A DNA stretch of 8,449 nt. Origin: Candidatus Uhrbacteria bacterium. Its GTDB lineage: Bacteria; Patescibacteriota; Patescibacteriia; 2-12-FULL-60-25. The notes under the pieces were generated by a model, which searched no databases, was not told where the DNA came from, and saw only the letters and a list, made by a program, of their open reading frames with translations. Each line of letters opens with the position of its first letter. The first letter of the stretch is position 1. The DNA lies in assembly GCA_009691315.1 (NCBI GenBank), contig SICT01000044.1, positions 1-8,449 on the forward strand. The letters are read 5' to 3'. Of this stretch, positions 1-4,701 are shown piece after piece. Made by a program: the position numbers and the translations under genes.

Positions 1-56
1 CTGCTTGCTAAGTAAGATAGAAAAGGAGAACATCAAAAACCAGATATTGATTACAC

Positions 57-65
57 TTATCCACA
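57..65 (+). other. Perfect-consensus DnaA-box sequence TTATCCACA
   Basis: TTATCCACA matches the strong E. coli DnaA-box consensus. It stands alone: no second box, AT-rich unwinding region, iterons or rep/dnaA gene is visible nearby. It lies inside the presumed insertion-sequence end, so it is more likely part of that element, or chance, than part of a replication origin. Confidence 0.3.
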
Positions 66-74
66 GACAAGGAT

Positions 75-869
75 TCAAAACGTAGCGACCGGCCCTGGGT
101 CAATATTCAATCGGCAGGGTGGGTCAATATTCAATCGGCGCCAACAGTCCTGTGGCACAGCATCGTCGACTACAACAATTCGTTCATTACGAATTACGCT
201 CAATAGCCGCTTAGCCACAGCGCTCCGCATGGCGGTCAAGGCAATGAAAGTCGGGTCATCAGCGAATCGCCCGTTTCGCGCGTAGCCATAGGTTGCATCG
301 TAGGGCGCCTTACCGTTGCGATAGTGGAGATGCTCAAATACCAAGTCGTCGTAATAGCGAATGCGATCAAATCCGGCATGCTGGAGACGCTTGAAAATAT
401 CGAAGAGATGAACATCGATGAAGGCTCTTCGGTATGCGGCAGGGTAGGGATCAGCAAGGAGTTCGCAGGTACGTCGCGACATAATCGGAAAAGTGCAAAA
501 CCTGCTCTTCTTGAAAAGATCGTTCGCATAACCGAGATAGATATGGTCTTCGAACTCGGCATTCAGCGCACGAATACGATCATCCCATCCTGGGGTGCGG
601 ATCACCATGTCGTCGTTGGCGAGAATGAGCACGTCGCCCCGCGCCTTCTCAAAACAGGCGCTGTTGTAGCCACCCATGGATAAGGCAGGGCCGATAATCC
701 GAACAACTCGAAAATCCGCGCTGTCCAGATCGTGGCTGTCTGTATCGTCTTCATCGACATACAGGATTACCTCGACTTGATCAAGGTGAAAAGTATTTTT
801 TGCGATGCTATCAAATAGCCTTGTTACAAGGCCAGGTCTTCCGCGAGTAGGCAATAGTAATGAGATCAA
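75..869 (-). CDS. GT-A fold glycosyltransferase (family 2-like), C-terminus replaced by insertion-sequence read-through
   Basis: This probably transfers a sugar from a nucleotide donor to the growing glycan at the cytoplasmic side of the membrane. The N-terminus MISLLLPTRGRP is the usual first strand and loop of GT-A enzymes. An acidic cluster VDEDD follows at 38-42, then GGYNSACFEKARGDV (66-80), and ANDDM (84-88) is the probable DxD-type metal and nucleotide site. There is no signal peptide or membrane segment. The start is TTG at 869, chosen because the family motif begins there and AAGAAAGG stands seven bases upstream; no ATG is available in frame. Residues 1-241 are the native enzyme. Residues 242-264 are encoded by the presumed insertion-sequence end and include the RLNIDP duplication. 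How much native C-terminus was lost is unknown, so the protein may be inactive. Sugar specificity cannot be deduced. Confidence 0.72.
   Translation of the reverse strand: MISLLLPTRGRPGLVTRLFDSIAKNTFHLDQVEVILYVDEDDTDSHDLDSADFRVVRIIGPALSMGGYNSACFEKARGDVLILANDDMVIRTPGWDDRIRALNAEFEDHIYLGYANDLFKKSRFCTFPIMSRRTCELLADPYPAAYRRAFIDVHLFDIFKRLQHAGFDRIRYYDDLVFEHLHYRNGKAPYDATYGYARNGRFADDPTFIALTAMRSAVAKRLLSVIRNERIVVVDDAVPQDCWRRLNIDPPCRLNIDPGPVATF
96..139. repeat. Two 20-bp perfect direct repeats, 24-bp period
   Basis: The sequence tgggtcaatattcaatcggc occurs at 96-115 and again at 120-139, separated by the four bases aggg. The second copy continues into gccaaca, the presumed element terminus at 146. The spacing of about two helical turns suggests paired transposase-binding sites in an insertion-sequence end. 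Because the period is a multiple of three, the repeat is read in the overlapping reading frame as RLNIDP-PC-RLNIDP. Confidence 0.9.
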
Positions 870-876
870 ATTGATA

Positions 877-884
877 CCTTTCTT
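877..884 (-). promoter_or_regulatory. Shine-Dalgarno AAGAAAGG supporting a TTG start
   Basis: On the minus strand AAGAAAGG is followed by TATCAAT and then TTG. The seven-base spacing is good. It supports initiation at the TTG at 869, just where the glycosyltransferase motif ISLLLPTRGRP begins. Confidence 0.55.
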
Positions 885-892
885 TACGAAGA

Positions 893-953
893 CACTGTCC
901 GTTTGTTTCGAAATCAGTCCGAAATACGCCGTTCCACCAGCGCCGAATTTTAA
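893..953. mobile_element. Possible remnant of an insertion-sequence end (intergenic)
   Basis: The stretch between the lipoprotein stop and the last glycosyltransferase carries degenerate repeats: CGAAAT at 909-914 and at 920-925, and CGAATT at 944-949. It is bordered by CACTGTCCGTTTG at 893. Repeated CCGAAATxCGC-type blocks next to a CACTGTCCG terminus remind me of ends of some IS21-type elements, but I cannot confirm this. No transposase accompanies it, so it would be a solo end left after deletion. It is also open in the minus-strand frame shared by both flanking genes (28 codons). It could equally be ordinary intergenic DNA. Confidence 0.22.
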
Positions 954-1445
954 TTAACCCACACGCAACCCTCGAAGCGTCAACAGCTGGGCGTCACCAC
1001 AGTTCGAAAAAATTACGATTCTCAAGTGTTGAGCGGTAACCGGTTTTGCAAGGTCAACATTGACCCAGCCGTCAGGTTTATTGGGTGCGCACGCGTTTTC
1101 GGAACCGCCGACTGCTATCCATGTTTTCCGATCACTACTGCTTTCGATTCGCAACGCCTTAGGTGCACGGGCAGGCTGGCCGTCCTGTTGCAGAAATCCT
1201 ATAAATTTGACTTCCCGTGGAGCCTGGAAATCGACCGTCAGAGACTCCGGATATTTTGGTGGTTGAACCGAATGCCAGCCAGGTTGAACCGTATCAAAGA
1301 GACCTTGCGGACCATAGTCGCCTGTTTTTGAACTCGCAGTGAGTATGGGGTGAGACGCCACAGGTTTTGTGGCGTCATCTGACTTGCCACAGCCAGTGGC
1401 CGCCACTAAAACAAAAGCTGATACAAGTAACCGATTGATGTCCAT
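954..1445 (-). CDS. Small lipoprotein with a discoidin (F5/8 type C) domain
   Basis: This 163-residue protein is probably exported and lipid-anchored, with a carbohydrate-binding-type module facing the periplasm or surface. The N-terminus MDINRLLVSAFVLVAATGC is a short lipoprotein signal: Arg5, a hydrophobic core, then a lipobox ATGC with the modified Cys at 19. Gly, not Asp, follows the Cys, which favours outer-membrane sorting. From about residue 35 to the end the sequence fits a discoidin, galactose-binding-like beta-sandwich: a Trp-His segment (GWHSVQPP), LTVDFQAPREVKFIGFLQQ, SSDRKTWIAV, GWVNVDLAKPVTAQHLRIVI and a closing LRGLRVG. Two Cys within the domain could pair. I chose ATG at 1445, with GGA seven bases upstream, over the in-frame TTG at 1457. 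It sits 39 nt after the preceding gene and is likely co-transcribed. Ligand unknown; a role in binding the locus's glycan is inference. Confidence 0.75.
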   Translation of the reverse strand: MDINRLLVSAFVLVAATGCGKSDDATKPVASHPILTASSKTGDYGPQGLFDTVQPGWHSVQPPKYPESLTVDFQAPREVKFIGFLQQDGQPARAPKALRIESSSDRKTWIAVGGSENACAPNKPDGWVNVDLAKPVTAQHLRIVIFSNCGDAQLLTLRGLRVG

Positions 1446-1484
1446 ACTATTATCCAAAGTGATTAAAAAGATTGAAACGCAGAT

Positions 1485-2462
1485 TTACACCTTCGTCGCA
1501 AGGCGATCCGTAATTGCCCAGAATTCAAGCATATCATTCGGGAAGCCGCGTGAATGTTCAAACTTTTCCGCCATTAACATGTAATTGTCGTAGGCGGTTT
1601 TGTAAAGAGACGCCCAGTTGCTTACAAACTCTTTGAGTTCCTCCAACCATCGCTGATCGCTGATATCTAGCTGATAGCAGCAGGCGGCAATTTGTGAGTC
1701 ATCTTTTGTCCCGAACGATACCGAAGCGCGACCGCAGCGCAGTGCGGCCACGATACGCATCAGTGATAGCCAGCGCCACTCTTTTCGCTGTGGGATATTC
1801 AATATTAGCTTGGCGGACAGGTTCATCGCATCTCGATTTTTTTTCGACACGAATTTTTGAGGGCATGCCAACGAAAACGAATTCGCTTTCAATAACGCGA
1901 TAATATCGGTGCGATAGTCCGTGATAAACCCCGTGAACAGCAGTTCATTAGCTATTTGACTCGTCGTTTCAGTATTCTCGATTTGAACAGGATCAAATTT
2001 AGGGAATGGAATTGAGCGAACATCGATACCCGGAAGCATTGCCGACATGTTCCGCAATTCCGGAAGATCGCCCAGCACGAAAAAACAACGAATACATGGC
2101 AGACAATCCATAAGATTCCTTATCCTATTTACCTGGGTGGCCGGATGCATGTAATCGTTATCACTCCAGAGTGGTTCACCATGGATAAAAATTTGTCCGC
2201 TCTCAAAATCCAAGTGTTCAGTCATGATAACGGCCACTTTTTTTCGCGTGGTCATACAGAACTTAATTAATACATCTCTAGTTTCTGACGAAAAGTTTTC
2301 AATCGCCACATTTAAAGACGTGTCACTGGGTTGTCTTCCTACGGATACCGAATATCCGTTTTGCTTAAATGCGGAGACAAAAAACTCCACCTGGTCACTG
2401 ATCCCATGGAAGGGGTGGTTATATATCCAGAGATGAACGGGCGGTTTTTTGGATGGATGCAT
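1485..2462 (-). CDS. GT-B-like putative glycosyltransferase, function unassigned
   Basis: This 325-residue cytoplasmic-type protein has no signal peptide or membrane segment. The N-terminal half starts with a strand-loop segment (VHLWIYNHPFHGISDQVEFF, about 9-28) and has VAVIMTEHLDFE (76-87). The second half begins with ELLFTGFITDYRTDIIALLK (173-192) and continues with SAKLILNIPQ (216-225) and LMRIVAALRCGRASVSFG (234-251). That order resembles the C-terminal Rossmann half of GT-B enzymes, where a donor-binding segment is followed by an xxRIxxALxxGxxxVS strand. The usual conserved Glu residues are not clear, so activity is uncertain. A three-Cys cluster (CLPCIRC, 120-126) is unusual. The ATG has GGAG nine bases upstream, inside the preceding gene, and only 4 nt separate the two genes, so translation is likely coupled. 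A glycosyltransferase role is inferred from fold-like features and context. Confidence 0.55.
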   Translation of the reverse strand: MHPSKKPPVHLWIYNHPFHGISDQVEFFVSAFKQNGYSVSVGRQPSDTSLNVAIENFSSETRDVLIKFCMTTRKKVAVIMTEHLDFESGQIFIHGEPLWSDNDYMHPATQVNRIRNLMDCLPCIRCFFVLGDLPELRNMSAMLPGIDVRSIPFPKFDPVQIENTETTSQIANELLFTGFITDYRTDIIALLKANSFSLACPQKFVSKKNRDAMNLSAKLILNIPQRKEWRWLSLMRIVAALRCGRASVSFGTKDDSQIAACCYQLDISDQRWLEELKEFVSNWASLYKTAYDNYMLMAEKFEHSRGFPNDMLEFWAITDRLATKV

Positions 2463-2466
2463 TGCA

Positions 2467-4701
2467 TCAGACTCCGGCTTGCTTTTCTTTTGATTTCAGT
2501 TCAAAAGCTACTGCTTCCTGAGTGCTGACATTCATGCTTATTGCCTCTTGCACCTCGGAGATGGAGTATCCAGAGAAAGATTTGCTATAACCCTTTGAAA
2601 GTATCTTGTCGTATTCAAAAGCGCCTTCATTTTTTAAAATCGCATAAAACTCACCCCCAAAACGGATAATATTGAAGCCGAGAAATCCATCAATAACCAA
2701 ATGAGGTGACATACTGTCGTCTTTATTGGGAGCAGCTTGTATCGCTTCTTTGGCAGCGTTACCGATTTTTCTCAGTACTTTATCTGCTGTATTTCCTGAG
2801 TAGCTCGACGAATATCCACCGCTGCGCGCTTTATCTGGCACAAAGGCACCCTCGCTTTGCGGAATAGCGTAGAACTTATGGAAATAGCGAAGAACGTTGT
2901 AACCAGACACACCCTGAAGAACCAGTTCAAATTCAGGCTCCGAATTTGACTTATTTCGAAGCCGCTTCAACATCCTAGCGACAAAGCTATGCAACTCCGG
3001 GTAAGGCATCAGTGCTCTTGAGATGAACCCAATTAGTCTGTGCGCCAGGTACTGACGATACCTCGCCCAACGTTTCGCATCTCCGCGAATATCTTCCCTA
3101 AGAGAAAGGTATTTTCCGCCCAGTTCACCCAGGGTATTTGCAAAGGTTGTTTCAGGGGCTTCCGGGTTGAAGTATCTGGCAAATACCGACCAGTCGCTCA
3201 ATTCCATAACAGGGTTGCCATGTGCGTGTATGACCGCACCACCTAACTCCCAGACGGTACTTTGACTTTGTCCGGTATATATTTTTTTCCGAGGTTGTGT
3301 CACCCCTTCGAATACACGAGCCCATCCATCACCCTGCAGAATGCAGTCTTGCAACGAATGAGCAGTTTTATTTGGTAATGGGTCATGGGTTGAAGTAGAT
3401 TCCTTGTGACTCTTATATAACACAAGCACCGCATTCCAGAAGTCCTGACTAAAAGCATCGCCGGAAAACCGCTGCCGTGCATGAGCCATCGCGCGGCTGC
3501 GCATCTGTTGGTAGGCATCGTTCGTATCCAACAAAGAGAATATCCTGTTAGTCATTTGGGCTACCAAGGAATCGTCCAGGCTCGGTGTTTTGCCATATCG
3601 ATCGACCAGAATTCCGGTATTCTCATCTATGTACCAGATGGCGGCACGCACACCGCGCAACACGATGCCGTGTTGCTCATCCTCCAGATAGACCGCAGTC
3701 CCAACGGTGTCCGTGACAACGGGTATCGTTCCCAATGTCATGGCCTGCATGATGGAGACCGAGTGCAGGGATGAGCTTGGCAACAAGAAAAAATGGGCGC
3801 TGGCCATCAATGCATTTATTTCGTGGTTAGCCAGGTAGTCTTCCGCCCAAATAATGCTGCGCCCGGTTTCATCCTTCATGAAGGATGCATCTACGCCATA
3901 GTCACGCAAGTCTTCATCGCTGGGCTTTGTACAGCGCAACATCAGGAGACCATCACGACCGTTGGTTATTATAAATTCTTTCCAGAAACGCAATACGATG
4001 TGTCCGCCACGACGGAAAAAATTCGCCGGATTCTGATTTGCGGAATTGACGAACAGAAACGTCGGCCGGGAAAGTGAATATTTTTCTGGGATATCTTGAT
4101 CAGCAATGGCTTTTAAGCTCAAGCCGATTTTTGAGCTGAATAATTTTCGATCGATGTCTGTGCTTGCAAAAAAGCGACTTATGCTCTCAAGCGTTTCCGG
4201 TATGTGCGAGAAAATGCCCAGGCACAGCGGATTTTCGAAAATTTGGCGATAGTGATCCCGAAGTTTTTCGTGATTCTTGAATTCGCCACTTCCTTGCTGC
4301 GCAAAAGGCAAAAATATCGAGGTAAATGATTCGCAATGAAAAACAAATGGCCGTTTGAGTGATGGGTAAGGGGCTGTGTGGTGAAACTCGATATCCCCCG
4401 CCAATCCGTCCATAAGAGCGTGGTTGGGTGGCCAGAAATATTCCTGATAGGCTTTTTCGATAGATTGGTCACCAAGTTTTTTTAACTTGCTGTTCTCTTC
4501 GTTTGCCGCCCGCAACACGATATCGCGAATCTCAATGTCGCGCCCGAACCGATTGTGCAACTTGACGTTGTCCCAAGCATGAAGTTCGACGCTAGGCGGA
4601 GCCTGATCAAACAAAGAACGGTAAAGTGGGTGAAAGCCATTTAGTGGGATGTAATGGCTCAGACTCCACGGTACCGCGACACTCAAAGGCTGGTGGTTCA
4701 T
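2467..4701 (-). CDS. Large GT-B (GT4-type) glycosyltransferase with two C-terminal GFN modules
   Basis: This 744-residue protein probably assembles the glycan on the cytoplasmic face. The catalytic core covers about residues 1-430. It includes PTFLFVNSANQNPANFF (213-229), LLMLRCTKP (252-260), a donor-site region IIWAEDYLANHEINALMASA (283-302), and LPSSSLHSVSIMQAMTLGTIPVVTDTVG (307-334), the position of the GT4 EX7E motif. Both motif glutamates are replaced (Ser311 and Gln319), so this is a divergent subfamily. A second region (about 440-585) has no family I recognise; it is rich in Trp, Arg and Tyr. The C-terminus holds two copies of a 44-residue module (593-636 and 668-711; 23 of 44 positions identical, 75-residue period) that also occurs in the neighbouring carbamoyltransferase. 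The ATG overlaps the preceding stop as ATGA and has GGGG six bases upstream. Donor and acceptor sugars are unknown. Confidence 0.85.
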   Translation of the reverse strand: MNHQPLSVAVPWSLSHYIPLNGFHPLYRSLFDQAPPSVELHAWDNVKLHNRFGRDIEIRDIVLRAANEENSKLKKLGDQSIEKAYQEYFWPPNHALMDGLAGDIEFHHTAPYPSLKRPFVFHCESFTSIFLPFAQQGSGEFKNHEKLRDHYRQIFENPLCLGIFSHIPETLESISRFFASTDIDRKLFSSKIGLSLKAIADQDIPEKYSLSRPTFLFVNSANQNPANFFRRGGHIVLRFWKEFIITNGRDGLLMLRCTKPSDEDLRDYGVDASFMKDETGRSIIWAEDYLANHEINALMASAHFFLLPSSSLHSVSIMQAMTLGTIPVVTDTVGTAVYLEDEQHGIVLRGVRAAIWYIDENTGILVDRYGKTPSLDDSLVAQMTNRIFSLLDTNDAYQQMRSRAMAHARQRFSGDAFSQDFWNAVLVLYKSHKESTSTHDPLPNKTAHSLQDCILQGDGWARVFEGVTQPRKKIYTGQSQSTVWELGGAVIHAHGNPVMELSDWSVFARYFNPEAPETTFANTLGELGGKYLSLREDIRGDAKRWARYRQYLAHRLIGFISRALMPYPELHSFVARMLKRLRNKSNSEPEFELVLQGVSGYNVLRYFHKFYAIPQSEGAFVPDKARSGGYSSSYSGNTADKVLRKIGNAAKEAIQAAPNKDDSMSPHLVIDGFLGFNIIRFGGEFYAILKNEGAFEYDKILSKGYSKSFSGYSISEVQEAISMNVSTQEAVAFELKSKEKQAGV
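2472..2475 (-). promoter_or_regulatory. Shine-Dalgarno GGAG inside the end of the upstream gene
   Basis: GGAG lies nine bases before the ATG at 2462 and overlaps the last codons of the 744-residue glycosyltransferase. Ribosomes finishing that gene would re-initiate here, so the two proteins are probably made in linked amounts. Confidence 0.55.
2569..2700 (-). repeat. GFN module, second copy in the glycosyltransferase (residues 668-711)
   Basis: This copy starts LVIDGFLGFNIIRF and continues through EFYAI and NEGAF to a SFSG end. It matches the copy at 2794-2925 in 23 of 44 positions. Shared core: G-x-x-G-[FY]-N-[VI]-[LI]-R-[FY], then FYAI, EGAF, DK, GYS and SG. It probably forms a small independent beta-rich unit. 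Function unknown. Confidence 0.85.
2794..2925 (-). repeat. GFN module, first copy in the glycosyltransferase (residues 593-636)
   Basis: This copy starts LVLQGVSGYNVLRY and continues through KFYAI and SEGAF to a SYSG end. It is separated from the second copy by a 31-residue Ala/Lys-rich linker. The two copies are diverged, so the duplication is old and under selection at the core positions, unlike the recent DNA-level repeat in the carbamoyltransferase coiled coil. Confidence 0.85.

Larger units (their letters stand above)
1..146. mobile_element. Probable end of an IS21-type insertion sequence (partial, continues off the left edge)
   Basis: Read leftward from 146 on the minus strand, the sequence begins TGTTGGCGCCGATTGAATATTGACCCA and is followed by a second copy of its inner part. 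A TG/CA terminus and several short direct repeats inside the end are typical of IS21-family (istA/istB) elements. The boundary at 146 coincides exactly with codon 242 of the glycosyltransferase, where that protein turns into a repetitive tail (RLNIDP twice). No transposase coding can be identified in the 146 bases present: positions 1-74 hold only short open stretches and a TTATCCACA box. The other end and the target duplication lie outside the window. The family assignment comes from memory of end structure, not from a search. Confidence 0.5.

Noticed and set aside
57..65. Replication origin at the DnaA-box match
   Set aside because: It is a single box with no iterons, AT-rich unwinding element or initiator gene, inside a presumed mobile-element end.
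96..139. Short direct repeats as a possible CRISPR
   Set aside because: There are only two copies with a 4-bp spacer; this does not fit repeat-spacer architecture and does fit an insertion-sequence end.
324..683. Plus-strand 119-residue open frame opposite the last glycosyltransferase
   Set aside because: It has no recognisable motifs, while the minus-strand frame carries GT-A motifs throughout the same stretch.
870..953. Rho-independent terminator between lipoprotein and glycosyltransferase
   Set aside because: No stable GC-rich stem followed by a T-run could be found on the minus strand here.
1446..1457. TTG at 1457 as the lipoprotein start
   Set aside because: The ATG at 1445 has GGA at a seven-base spacing and gives a compact signal peptide with Arg5 before the hydrophobic core.
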